NCBI RefSeq assembly: GCF_001975705.1
Contig: NZ_CP015093.1
Span: forward strand, 1,798,001-1,862,000
Source of the DNA: Salipiger abyssi
Lineage (GTDB): Bacteria; Pseudomonadota; Alphaproteobacteria; Rhodobacterales; Rhodobacteraceae
Direction: 5' to 3'
DNA length: 64,000 nucleotides
Part shown: in pieces, positions 36,924 through 45,375 of the stretch
Numbering within the stretch: position 1 is the first letter of the stretch
Layout of the letters: each line of letters opens with the position of its first letter
Notes under the pieces: model-generated
Seen by the model: only the letters and a program-made list of their open reading frames with translations
What the model was told of the DNA's origin: nothing
The model's database searches: none
Program-made: the position numbers and the translations under genes

Positions 36924-36947
36924 CCCGGGCACATATGACACAAAACG

Positions 36948-36974
36948 AAAGAGCGGGCCGCTGGCCCGCTCTTT
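36948..36974 (+). terminator. terminator after ptsN, copy 1 of a duplicated terminator
   Basis: Perfect 12-bp stem (36948-36959 with 36963-36974) with a three-base loop. A nearly identical element occurs at 37864-37893. Confidence 0.8.
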
Positions 36975-37412
36975 GCGTTAAAGGACGCAGTGCCGGGCGG
37001 AGAGCCGTTCAGGGCAGTCCGATAGCTCCCGGAGAAATCCTCGGGAGCTGATTTCGATGGATGTCGGCTATACGGGACCTTCTTTCCCTTCGCAGCACCA
37101 GCAGTATGCGACGCGTGCAGTGACGGCTGCGCAGGAAGCGGACATGGCACCGTGCAGTTCATTCCCTGAGAGCTGATTTACAGAGGGGGCGCAGCGATCA
37201 GAACCTTCGAGCCTTTCAGTCCGGCTGCTTCGTCCTCGCCCTCGAATGGGAGCGACGTCGGCCAAAACGGCTTTTTAGGCCGGGTTCTTGGGTTCTAATT
37301 TTGGCTGGTAGCGGGTAGCCGAAGCTCCCAGAATGAGACGGAAATCAGCGCGAAGCTCAGAAAATGCGAATGAAATTCGAAAAGAAATTGCGCTACCACA
37401 AGGAGCAAGAGA
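36975..37412. other. gene-poor segment after ptsN
   Basis: 438 bases with no supported gene. The last 160 bases are clearly lower in GC than the flanks. It forms the left part of a segment bracketed by two related terminators. Confidence 0.4.
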
Positions 37413-37724
37413 GTGAATGATAGCCTTGCCGTCGTAGATGCGAACTTCCAAATGGCACAAAGTGGAACTGGAACGGGCTACCTCAATATAGAAGACACAA
37501 GGTCCTTGTTAGATTTCACTGCCGGTAAAGGTCGCACTTTCCACACTGTCGAGGCGTTCTTGATCCACGAGGACGGAGGAATGCAGCTCGACCTAGACTA
37601 CTCGTTGCTGGGGCTCGAAAGTGAAGGTGAAATGTTGAGCGAAGATATCACGGCGCTGTACTACCAAAAGCTCGCCGCCGCTGAAGCGCTGCCGGTAGAG
37701 TATCTTTTCAAGATTTGGATTTGA
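37413..37724 (+). CDS. hypothetical protein (103 residues)
   Basis: GTG start at 37413 with AAGGAG seven bases upstream, a good ribosome site. The product is acidic and soluble (MNDSLAVVDANFQM at the N-terminus, EYLFKIWI at the C-terminus) with no signal, helix repeats or domain I recognise. Codon use and GC content are lower than in the neighbours, and many codons rare in this genome appear (tta, aga, ata). With the duplicated terminators on both sides this looks like a recently acquired gene. Function unknown. Confidence 0.65.
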   Translation: MNDSLAVVDANFQMAQSGTGTGYLNIEDTRSLLDFTAGKGRTFHTVEAFLIHEDGGMQLDLDYSLLGLESEGEMLSEDITALYYQKLAAAEALPVEYLFKIWI

Positions 37725-37863
37725 CAAGGGCAAAGGACCGCTTCGGGTTGGGGGCCGGACGAATGCAGTCGCAGCGTAGACGCGGCCCAGCGAGGGTACC
37801 AAGGGCTCGAAGAGATTAATACCGCTCCGACCCACTGCGGGTCACGCTTGCACCATCGACTGC

Positions 37864-37893
37864 AAAGAGCGGGCCGTTGGACCGGCTCTTTTT
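37864..37893 (+). terminator. terminator, copy 2 of the duplicated terminator
   Basis: The first 13 bases of the stem region match copy 1 at 36948 exactly; the second arm differs by a substitution and one extra G, and five T follow. It sits 140 bases after the 103-codon ORF and can end its transcript. Confidence 0.7.
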
Positions 37894-37920
37894 CATATGG
37901 TCCTGCCCGGACAGAGCCCG

Positions 37921-39351
37921 CTATAGCCAGTCGCCGAAACCGAACATGAGGTAGTCGCGCTGATAAGCCTCGCGTGCGGCGCTTTCCAGCCGGTCGTCAT
38001 AGATCTGCGCCAGCGAATAGGGCGCGCGGATCGGCACATGCACCGGATCGGGCGGTGCCCCATGCCCGACCTGCATCGCCAGCGCGGGAAGATAGCTCGC
38101 CATCTCGTCCTCGCGCACGATCATGTCGGGCAGGGTGAGCTCGCCCATGCCATGGATCACATGCGCCTGGCTCGCCCAGTGCCCGTCGATGCGCACCGCC
38201 GTCTGGCCGGAGAGATTGGCCTTGAGAAAGACCAGAAAGGCGGTGAAGGCCTCGCGATGCGCCTCCAGCGTGTAGTCGCTGCCGGGCTCCTGCTCGGGGA
38301 TCGGCAGGTTATGGGCGCGGCGCAGCGTCTTGCGGATGCCGTTATAGCTGCCCTTGCCGGTGGTCAGGATCTTGTTGCAGAACGCGTCATGCGCCCGGGC
38401 CAGCGGGTGGCGCAGCACGGTAAAGCTGCGGTGGCCCGGGCGCTCGCGCTTCCACTGGCGCAGGCTCTTCTGGCTGAAGTTGCGCAGCAGCGCCTTGTCC
38501 TCCACCTCGTCCAGCGCTTGCAGCCAGTTTTGCACCGCCTCTTCCGGGCCGGATTTGATCGGCATGTAGATCAGCGGCGTTTTCGCCGCCGCCACATAGC
38601 CCGGCACCGCCGGCCCGCGACGCGGTTCGAAATTCGGGGTGCGGGTCAGGTTGAACCGGTCGAGCCGCGCCAGTGCGGTCTCCATCTCGGCGAAATTCTC
38701 CACCTTGTCGGAGATCGGCTCGGGGTTCTGCCGTTTCAGCGCGGTGTTGAGGCTGTCGAGCTGTGACTGCGCGCCCAGCCACTTCGCCAGCCCGTTCATC
38801 ACCTCGACGTTCTGGAGGTCTTCGTAGGCAACGTAAAAGGCGGTCTGGCCGGAGACCTGAAGCGCGTTCATCAGGGTCACCTGAAAGGCCTGAAGCGCGT
38901 CGAGATGCGCCTCGAATTCCTGCGCGTCGAACCGGGCCTTGCCGTCCTTGCGCTTCTTAACGTTGGTCAGCTTCCACTGCCCGGTGGCCTGCGCGATTTT
39001 CCAGCTGACATAGCTGTCCACCGGGTTGCGGGTGAGCACGATCTTGGCGCAGCGCTCATCCGCCAGGATCTTTGGCAGGATGCGCGGATCGTGGTCGTGA
39101 AAGAAGCGGAATCCGCCGATGCCGCCGGGGGTCGCCTCGCGGATCTGGGTCAGCAGCCGCTCCGGATCGCGGTCGCGTTCGGCCTGCGAGATGCCCAGCA
39201 CGTCCTCGGCATTCGGGTAGCCGATGAAATGCGGGTTGAACACCTCGCCGAGGCAGCTCAGCCCGTCGAAGGCGTTGAGATTGGCCTCCAGGAAATTGGA
39301 GCCCGTGCGCATCTCGGCAAAGACGACGAAGTAATCGAAGCGGTCGGACAT
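37921..39351 (-). CDS. two-domain sulfotransferase (NodH-like Stf0 plus sulfotransferase family 2)
   Basis: 476 residues from the ATG at 39351. The N-terminal half (1 to about 230) has the 5'-phosphosulfate loop RTGSNFLE (15-22), GEVFNP and the 3'-phosphate motif LTRNPVDSYVSWK (about 104-116), as in NodH/Stf0 enzymes. The C-terminal half (about 255-476) has a second sulfotransferase-like pattern: YMPIKSG near 259 and VLRHPLARAHDAF near 311. Both presumably use PAPS to sulfate glycans; the second 5' loop is less canonical and may be inactive. It lies eight bases downstream of the GT14-type gene in the same operon. Confidence 0.82.
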   Translation of the reverse strand: MSDRFDYFVVFAEMRTGSNFLEANLNAFDGLSCLGEVFNPHFIGYPNAEDVLGISQAERDRDPERLLTQIREATPGGIGGFRFFHDHDPRILPKILADERCAKIVLTRNPVDSYVSWKIAQATGQWKLTNVKKRKDGKARFDAQEFEAHLDALQAFQVTLMNALQVSGQTAFYVAYEDLQNVEVMNGLAKWLGAQSQLDSLNTALKRQNPEPISDKVENFAEMETALARLDRFNLTRTPNFEPRRGPAVPGYVAAAKTPLIYMPIKSGPEEAVQNWLQALDEVEDKALLRNFSQKSLRQWKRERPGHRSFTVLRHPLARAHDAFCNKILTTGKGSYNGIRKTLRRAHNLPIPEQEPGSDYTLEAHREAFTAFLVFLKANLSGQTAVRIDGHWASQAHVIHGMGELTLPDMIVREDEMASYLPALAMQVGHGAPPDPVHVPIRAPYSLAQIYDDRLESAAREAYQRDYLMFGFGDWL

Positions 39352-39359
39352 GCGGGGCC

Positions 39360-41060
39360 TTATTTCTTCACCAGATAGGGTTTCCGGCGTCTCTGCGACG
39401 CATGGCGCGGCGCCGGATCGACGGGGAAATCGCCCATCAGATAGGGGTGCATCCCCTGGTTCTTGAGATTTTGCAGAAACTGCCCGAACCCGGCAAGATT
39501 CTCCAGCACCGGCGCCTCGGCGAGCCGGCGGGGCGCCTTCTGGCCGATCTCGTCGATCACCACCTGAAGCGGCTCCATCGGCGCCTCGATGAATTCGGCC
39601 ATGGTCCAGATCCGGATGCGCGCCTTGCAATCGGGCGCGCGGAGCTGGTCGAGCATCTTGTTCTCGATCTTTTGCAACTGCGCCGCCTCGGCGCGCAGAT
39701 CGGCGAAATTGGCGTTGGACTTGAACAGCGGCACCGCCCAGGCGCCCGAGATCACGCTGATCTGCGCATTCGGATCGCGGGCGATGTGCCAGCTGATCTT
39801 GATATTGTCGCGCGGCCCGTACTGGAAGCACTGCCGTTCGCCTCGGGTGTTCCACAGCAGGTTGGTGAGAAATGCCTTGGGGTTGGCGTCGCGCAGGCTG
39901 GCGTTGTCGGAGAGCGCACCGTTGATCACCGTTTGACCGCCGGCGAATTCCGCCCGCTCCGGCGCATAGAGATGGCCGTGCACCTGTGCCCCGGTCGAGC
40001 GTGCCAGCCAGCTTTCGAAATCCTTGAAAAGCTCGGAGAACCCCTGAAAGACAGAGTATTTCCCCGCCGTCACGCCGTTTTCCCAGCCATAATTGGGATA
40101 GCGCGACTGCATGTAGAGCCCGGCGCGCCCGCGCGTCCGCCTGTCGACCGCCTTGGCAAAGATGCGGTCGATCTTGCCGGGGTTCGGCTCCTGCCGGTTC
40201 TGGGCGCTTTCGGCGTGGTTGAGAAACGCGTCATAAAGCCGTTCCGCTTGCGGCCAGATCTTGCGCGCGACGAAACAGTCCGACCGGCGCAGCAATTGCA
40301 GGTGGTCGTCGTAGAAGATGTGCGGCTTGCCCTGGAAATCGAATTTCGACAGCGTCAGCGAGCGGCTTTCGATATTGGTGGAATAGAGCCGCGCCAGCGT
40401 CTGGAAATAGCTCTCGTCAGGGATCCAGACCCGGCGGAAATAGCGGTCGAACCTGCGCCGCTCGGGGTCTTGCAGGATCGCCGAGAGGGTCTGCCGGGTC
40501 AGGCACCACCACTGGCTGCCCATATGCGGCACGATTCCCTTTGGCACCGGGCGGCGAAACCCGACGCGGCGCTGCAAATCGACGAACTTGTCGAACAGAT
40601 AGCGGTTCTTGCGCCATGAGAACGGGAAGAACATCGTGAAGCGCTCGTGGTCGAGCCCGCCCACCGTCCAGGGCACATCGGCGGTGGTGGCGCTTTCGAT
40701 GAAGTCGGTGCGGGGCCGTTCGGCGAGATAGTCGATCAGCTCCTCGACCGGGCGCAAAGGCAGGCAGGCGCCCGAGGTCAGATAGACATGCCGCACATCG
40801 GGGAACCGCTCCAGCAGCAGCTCGGAGGCGTCCTGGCTCGCCGCGACCAGCCCCCATGTGCCCCATTCGCAGCGATGCCGGCGCGAGAACAGCACCTCCG
40901 GCAGGTCCGACAGCGCGGTGGTGAAATCGTCATAGACACGCTTGGACACCATCTTGTCGACATGGATCACCACGGGGCAGCCGGCCTTGACCCAGTGCCG
41001 CGCCACCTGTTCGGCTCGGCTCAGCGCGGTATGGACCAGCATCACGATGCCGACGCTCAT
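39360..41060 (-). CDS. core-2/I-branching (GT14-type) glycosyltransferase with C-terminal DUF5928-like domain
   Basis: 566 residues. The first 290 or so resemble beta-1,6-N-acetylglucosaminyltransferases (GIVMLVHTALSRAEQVARHW, VYLTSGACLPLRPVEELIDYL, GSQWWCLTRQTL, PDESYFQTL). A separate region (about 300-540; SRYPNYGWENGVTAGKYSVFQGFSELF, HGHLYAP, NLLWNTRGERQ) is the part called DUF5928 in relatives. The end is basic. Probably adds GlcNAc-type branches to a surface glycan. The ATG at 41060 overlaps the upstream stop (ATGA). Confidence 0.82.
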   Translation of the reverse strand: MSVGIVMLVHTALSRAEQVARHWVKAGCPVVIHVDKMVSKRVYDDFTTALSDLPEVLFSRRHRCEWGTWGLVAASQDASELLLERFPDVRHVYLTSGACLPLRPVEELIDYLAERPRTDFIESATTADVPWTVGGLDHERFTMFFPFSWRKNRYLFDKFVDLQRRVGFRRPVPKGIVPHMGSQWWCLTRQTLSAILQDPERRRFDRYFRRVWIPDESYFQTLARLYSTNIESRSLTLSKFDFQGKPHIFYDDHLQLLRRSDCFVARKIWPQAERLYDAFLNHAESAQNRQEPNPGKIDRIFAKAVDRRTRGRAGLYMQSRYPNYGWENGVTAGKYSVFQGFSELFKDFESWLARSTGAQVHGHLYAPERAEFAGGQTVINGALSDNASLRDANPKAFLTNLLWNTRGERQCFQYGPRDNIKISWHIARDPNAQISVISGAWAVPLFKSNANFADLRAEAAQLQKIENKMLDQLRAPDCKARIRIWTMAEFIEAPMEPLQVVIDEIGQKAPRRLAEAPVLENLAGFGQFLQNLKNQGMHPYLMGDFPVDPAPRHASQRRRKPYLVKK

Positions 41061-42067
41061 GCCCAGTTCCCCTTGGACATGAGACCCAGAATTTCGAGCT
41101 GCCGCCAGTTGATGTATTTCTCTGACCATTTGCACCAGAGATCGGGGTTGTCCTTGATCCCGGCGTGATAGGCCAGATATTCGGTCGAGCCGGCATAGTG
41201 CTGTTTGCGCTCCAGCTCCTCCTCGGCCTTCCTGCCGAACGTGTCGAGAAACTTGGTGTGCAGCAGCAACCCGCTGGCCTTTTCGCCCCCCCATTCGTCA
41301 TAGACGAGGTTGAGCCCGCGCGGCAGCAGCATATGGGTTGAGCTGACATAGGTATAACGTCGGTCCCATTTCACCAGAGGGATCTTGTTCAGCGCCGGCG
41401 CGCGTTCGGGGCGGTCGGGAAAGAACATGCGCGCGCGCGGCCCGCCCTGGATCCAGAGATTGCCGAAGCGATTGTTGCGACGGATCGTGTAGTTGCCCGC
41501 GTCGAACCACGAGGCGATCTCCAGCGGGTTCTGCCCGGCCTGATAGGGCTGCGCGTCGATCCGGCCCTTGGGATACATGTCGAGCAGCATCGCCGAAAAG
41601 CTCTTGATCGAGGAGGCGTCGAGCCAGTCGGTCAGCGCCCGCAGCGGGCGGGTGTCGCAGAACGGAAACAGAAAGAACTCATCCGGATCGACGGTCAGCG
41701 CCCAGTGGCCATGGCCGTATTTGCGCAGCAGGTAATTGATCCAGTCCATGCCGAAGCGCGAGCGCTTGTAGCTGCCGCGGCTCGACCAGACCGAGACGTC
41801 CGGCTGCCGCGCAAGGTAATCGACCGAGCCGTCGGTGCTGTCATTGTCGACAAAGAAGAAGTGGTTCACCCCCATCTCCCGGTAATAGTCCAGGAAATAG
41901 GGCAGGCGGATGCCCTCGTTGCGCTGGGTGCAGAAGACCAGCAGATCGGAGGCGCGGATGCGGTCGGTGCGGTTCGACACAGGCATGAGCTCGCGCCCCT
42001 TGCGCAGGGCGCGGATGCGCCAGCGCTTGCGCTGAAGCCTCAGCCGGTATGACTGCCATGCACCCAC
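41057..42067 (-). CDS. glycosyltransferase family 2-like/GT92-type protein
   Basis: 336 residues with a GTG at 42065-42067 (an internal ATG at codon 28 is an alternative). It shows CTQRNEGIRLPYFLDYYREMGVNHFFFVDNDSTDGS and the metal-binding motif VDPDEFF, typical of the Glyco_tranf_2_4 group found in roseobacter surface-glycan loci. Donor and acceptor are unknown. Its stop overlaps the next start by four bases, so translation is coupled. Confidence 0.82.
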   Translation of the reverse strand: MGAWQSYRLRLQRKRWRIRALRKGRELMPVSNRTDRIRASDLLVFCTQRNEGIRLPYFLDYYREMGVNHFFFVDNDSTDGSVDYLARQPDVSVWSSRGSYKRSRFGMDWINYLLRKYGHGHWALTVDPDEFFLFPFCDTRPLRALTDWLDASSIKSFSAMLLDMYPKGRIDAQPYQAGQNPLEIASWFDAGNYTIRRNNRFGNLWIQGGPRARMFFPDRPERAPALNKIPLVKWDRRYTYVSSTHMLLPRGLNLVYDEWGGEKASGLLLHTKFLDTFGRKAEEELERKQHYAGSTEYLAYHAGIKDNPDLWCKWSEKYINWRQLEILGLMSKGNWA

Positions 42068-42119
42068 TATGCACCCTCGCGCGGGCCGGTTTTTCCGGCC
42101 CCGTTGTACCGCCCGGCTA

Positions 42120-43394
42120 TCAGATCAGGGTTAACACGGTCTTGAAATGCGCCTCCCAGCCCGGCGGCTGCCAGGCCGTGCTGCGGCGCGTTTCACTGTC
42201 CGGGTCTGCCCGCCGATCCTCGGCCATCCTTGTTATATTCTGCGCCCAAAGATAACGGTCTGAAACGCTTGCGTAAACGGGAATATCCCCGAGCACCTCG
42301 CGCAGCACCGGCAAATCTCCGGCAAGCACCGGCACCCCCAGCGCCGCCGCCTCCATCGGTGGCAGGCCATAACCCTCGGCATGGCTGGGAAAGAGCAGCC
42401 CGGCGCTCTCCGCCAGCAGCGCCGCGATCTGCCCGTCCTCGAGCCCCGGCAACTCATGCACGCGCGGAATGCCCCGGTCGAGCCGCGCGAACACGTCGTC
42501 ATTGTTCCAGCCGCGCGCCCCGCAGATCAGCAGATGCGGCTCCGCCCCTTCATCTTTCTGCAAATACTCAAAAAACGGCCCCGCGCGCTCCGTCGCCGCT
42601 TCCTCCGGCAGAGGCGCTCCCCCCTCCCAGAGATCGAGCAGCAGCGCATGGTTCTTGCGCGGCTCGATGGTGCCCAGCACGACGAAATAGCGCTGCCCCG
42701 TCCAGGGCCCCTGCGGCGCCTCGCCCGGCCGCGGCACGTCGATGCCCAGATGCGCGACCACACTCCCGGGCCGCAGCCCGAGCGGGTCCAGATGCCGCCG
42801 CATGTCGCGCTCGGTCTGCGCGGAATTGCAGATCACCAGATCGGCAAAGCGCCCCATGCGCAGCAGAAAGCCATGAAAGCGCTCGGTGATGCCCGGCCCC
42901 TGATAGTCCGGATAATCCAGCGGGATCGTATCGTGCAGCAGCACCGCGATGCGCAGGCCCGGCACCGAGCGCAGCGCGCTCAGCACCCGGTCGGTCAGGT
43001 TGGTATGGCCGATATTGAGGTAGTGCATGCCCGCCGGCAGATGCGCGCGGAGCATGCGGCGCAGACCCCGTGGCAGGCAGCGCGCCAGCGCCACGCGGCG
43101 CAGCGCGGTCTCGGCCCCGGCGCGCCCCGGCGCCAGCCGGCGCAGCCGCGACAGGCGGTCGGGGGCGGGCCAGTCATGGCCGTCGATCCGCCGTTTCAGA
43201 TCGGCGCAGCCGGCGCGGTCGAGCAGCAGATAGCCCAGCGACGAGCGCACCAGTCCGAAAAGCGGGCCGGGCTCTCTCAGCAGCCGGTCGAGATAGGCAT
43301 ATTCGACCCGGTCGATCCCGGTGAAGGGCCGCCCCGCTCGGGAAACCAGCCGGGTTAGGTCCAGCAGTCGCGGATCAGCCGTCGTAATGCCCAT
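42120..43394 (-). CDS. glycosyltransferase family 4 (GT-B)
   Basis: 424 residues. GT-B fold with a donor-binding half: YFVVLGTIEPRKNHALLLDLW, then ALLAESAGLLFPSHAEGYGLPPMEAAALGVPVLAGDLPVLREVLGD region carrying the E-x7-E motif of retaining GT4 enzymes. A divergent N-terminal half starts DLTRLVSRAGRPFTGIDRVE. It likely uses a UDP- or GDP-sugar for glycan elongation. Its start lies 20 bases inside the galE end, an unusually deep overlap; no better downstream start is evident. Confidence 0.85.
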   Translation of the reverse strand: MGITTADPRLLDLTRLVSRAGRPFTGIDRVEYAYLDRLLREPGPLFGLVRSSLGYLLLDRAGCADLKRRIDGHDWPAPDRLSRLRRLAPGRAGAETALRRVALARCLPRGLRRMLRAHLPAGMHYLNIGHTNLTDRVLSALRSVPGLRIAVLLHDTIPLDYPDYQGPGITERFHGFLLRMGRFADLVICNSAQTERDMRRHLDPLGLRPGSVVAHLGIDVPRPGEAPQGPWTGQRYFVVLGTIEPRKNHALLLDLWEGGAPLPEEAATERAGPFFEYLQKDEGAEPHLLICGARGWNNDDVFARLDRGIPRVHELPGLEDGQIAALLAESAGLLFPSHAEGYGLPPMEAAALGVPVLAGDLPVLREVLGDIPVYASVSDRYLWAQNITRMAEDRRADPDSETRRSTAWQPPGWEAHFKTVLTLI

Positions 43395-44358
43395 TCAGAT
43401 GCCAGTTCCAGGCGTCGCCGATCATCTGCGCCATGGTCGAGCGCTTCGGCTCCCAGCCCAGCTCCGCCTCCGCCCGGGTCGAGCCCGAGACCAGCTTGGT
43501 CGCGTCGCCGGCGCGGCGCGGGCCCTCGGAATGCGGCACCTCGCGATTGGTCACCGCGCGGGAGGCGTCGATCACCTCGCGCACGGAAAACCCCTTGCCG
43601 GTGCCGAGGTTAAAGACCCGGCTGCCCTTGCCGGCCTCCAGCCATTTCAGGCCGAGCACATGGGCATCGACCAGATCCATGACATGCACGTAATCGCGGA
43701 TGCAGGTGCCGTCCGGCGTGTCGTAATCGGTGCCGTTGATGGTCAGCGCCGGGCGCTTGCCGTCGATGGCCTCCAGCATGACCGGGATCAGATGGGTCTC
43801 GGGTCGGTGATATTCGCCGACCTCGCCCGCCTCATCGGCGCCCGCCACGTTGAAATAGCGAAAGATCACATGGCGCAGCCCATAGGCGGCCTCGAAATCG
43901 CGCAGGATGTTCTCCACCGCGCGCTTGGAGGCGCCATAGGCGTTCAGCGGCTCCTGCGGGGTGTTTTCGTCGAGCACCACATTGTCGTGCTCGCCATAGG
44001 TGGCGCAGGTCGAGGAGAAGACGAAGTTCAGACAGCCCGCGGCTGCGGCGGCCTCGATCAGCGTCAGCGAGCCCTCGACATTGTTGCGCCAGTAGCGCCC
44101 GGGCTCCGACATCGCCTCGCCGACCTGGCTGAGCGCTGCGAAATGCATCACGGCCACGGGCTGGTATTTGGCGAATACCGCGTCGAGCCGGGTACGGTCG
44201 GACAGCGCGCCCTCCTCGAACGGGCCGAACTTGACGGCGTCTTTCCAGCCGGTCACCAGATTGTCGTAGGTCACGGGCGTATAGCCCGCGATCTTAAGCG
44301 CCTTGCAGGCATGCGAGCCGATATAGCCCGCGCCTCCGGTCACCAGCACATATGTCAC
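43375..44358 (-). CDS. galE: UDP-glucose 4-epimerase
   Basis: 327 residues. Rossmann NAD motif TGGAGYIGSHA (7-17), catalytic Tyr141-x3-Lys145 (YGASK) and Thr117 region (FSSTCATYG). It interconverts UDP-glucose and UDP-galactose (some also UDP-GlcNAc/GalNAc), feeding the glycosyltransferases of this cluster. galU lies directly upstream, five bases away, so the pair makes UDP-Glc then UDP-Gal. Confidence 0.96.
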   Translation of the reverse strand: MTYVLVTGGAGYIGSHACKALKIAGYTPVTYDNLVTGWKDAVKFGPFEEGALSDRTRLDAVFAKYQPVAVMHFAALSQVGEAMSEPGRYWRNNVEGSLTLIEAAAAAGCLNFVFSSTCATYGEHDNVVLDENTPQEPLNAYGASKRAVENILRDFEAAYGLRHVIFRYFNVAGADEAGEVGEYHRPETHLIPVMLEAIDGKRPALTINGTDYDTPDGTCIRDYVHVMDLVDAHVLGLKWLEAGKGSRVFNLGTGKGFSVREVIDASRAVTNREVPHSEGPRRAGDATKLVSGSTRAEAELGWEPKRSTMAQMIGDAWNWHLNGHYDG

Positions 44359-44363
44359 GGGTG

Positions 44364-45254
44364 TTACTCCGCAGCTTCGCGTGCGGAGACGACCTCGCGC
44401 AGATAGGCCTCCAGATCGTCGCGCAGATCCTCACGGTCGAGGCCGAAGGCAACAGTGGCCTGAAGGAAGCCCGCCTTGGAGCCGCAATCGTAGCGCTGCC
44501 CGTTGAAGCGGTAGCCATAAACGCCCTCGCCATCGATTTCCTCGGCGATGGCGTCGGTCAGCTGGATTTCGCCGCCGGCCCCGGACTTCATGGCGTTGAG
44601 ATTGTCGAAAATCTTCGGCGACAGGATATAGCGCCCGATCACCGCGAGATTGGACGGTGCCTCTCCGGCTTTCGGTTTTTCGACCATGCCCTTGACCGAA
44701 ACCATGGAGCCCATGTCTTCCCGCACATCGAGGATGCCGTAGGCCGAGGCCTTGTCGGCGGGCACTTCCATTGCCGCGACCATGTTGCCGCCGGTTTCCT
44801 CATAGGCTTCGACCATCTGCTGAAGGCAGGGCTTGTCGGCAGCGATCACGTCGTCGGGCAGCATCACCGCAAAGGGCTCGTTGCCGATCAGGCGCCGCGC
44901 GCACCAGACCGCATGGCCGAGGCCCAGGGCCTTGTGCTGACGGATATAGGCGATCTCGCCGGAGTCCATATTGGTGGACTTGAGAATTTCGAGAAGCTTG
45001 TCCTTGCCCTTTTTCTTCAGCTCCTGCTCGAGCTGCGGGGCGTGGTCGAAATAGTCCTCAAGCGCGCTTTTGCCGCGCGAGGTGACGAAGATGAATTCCT
45101 TGATACCGGCGGCGCGCGCCTCGTCGATCGCGTATTGAACGAGCGGGCGGTCCACCAGCGTCATGATTTCCTTGGGAACGGATTTCGTGGCCGGAAGGAA
45201 CCGGGTGCCAAGCCCGGCGACCGGAAAGATGGCCTTGGTTACTTTATTACGCAT
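44364..45254 (-). CDS. galU: UTP-glucose-1-phosphate uridylyltransferase
   Basis: 296 residues. Nucleotidyltransferase motif FPVAGLGTRFLPATKSVPKEI near the N-terminus, then LPDDVI and VEKP. It makes UDP-glucose for glycan synthesis. AGGAG lies about ten bases before the ATG. The upstream gap holds a 10-bp palindrome (45311-45320). Together with galE it heads the downstream glycosyltransferase genes, so the whole set from galU to the sulfotransferase is probably one transcript. Confidence 0.96.
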   Translation of the reverse strand: MRNKVTKAIFPVAGLGTRFLPATKSVPKEIMTLVDRPLVQYAIDEARAAGIKEFIFVTSRGKSALEDYFDHAPQLEQELKKKGKDKLLEILKSTNMDSGEIAYIRQHKALGLGHAVWCARRLIGNEPFAVMLPDDVIAADKPCLQQMVEAYEETGGNMVAAMEVPADKASAYGILDVREDMGSMVSVKGMVEKPKAGEAPSNLAVIGRYILSPKIFDNLNAMKSGAGGEIQLTDAIAEEIDGEGVYGYRFNGQRYDCGSKAGFLQATVAFGLDREDLRDDLEAYLREVVSAREAAE

Positions 45255-45310
45255 TATAGTCTGCTCCTGAAATTCGCATGTCGACCGGGCGCCAGCGTCG
45301 GGCGATTTAT

Positions 45311-45320
45311 TAACATGTTA
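45311..45320. promoter_or_regulatory. palindrome upstream of galU
   Basis: TAACATGTTA, a perfect 10-bp palindrome in AT-rich DNA 57-66 bases before the galU ATG. A possible operator or coincidence. Confidence 0.25.
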
Positions 45321-45375
45321 GTGCTGCCGAGAAAACAGCGCAAATCCGACGGGAGCGGGGATCGGCGGAACTATG

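Noticed and set aside
36911..37162. 83-codon minus-strand ORF near ptsN
   Set aside because: Passes through the ptsN terminator and into the ptsN end.
37275..37460. 61-codon minus-strand ORF overlapping the 103-codon gene
   Set aside because: The plus-strand gene has a good Shine-Dalgarno and is longer; this frame does not.
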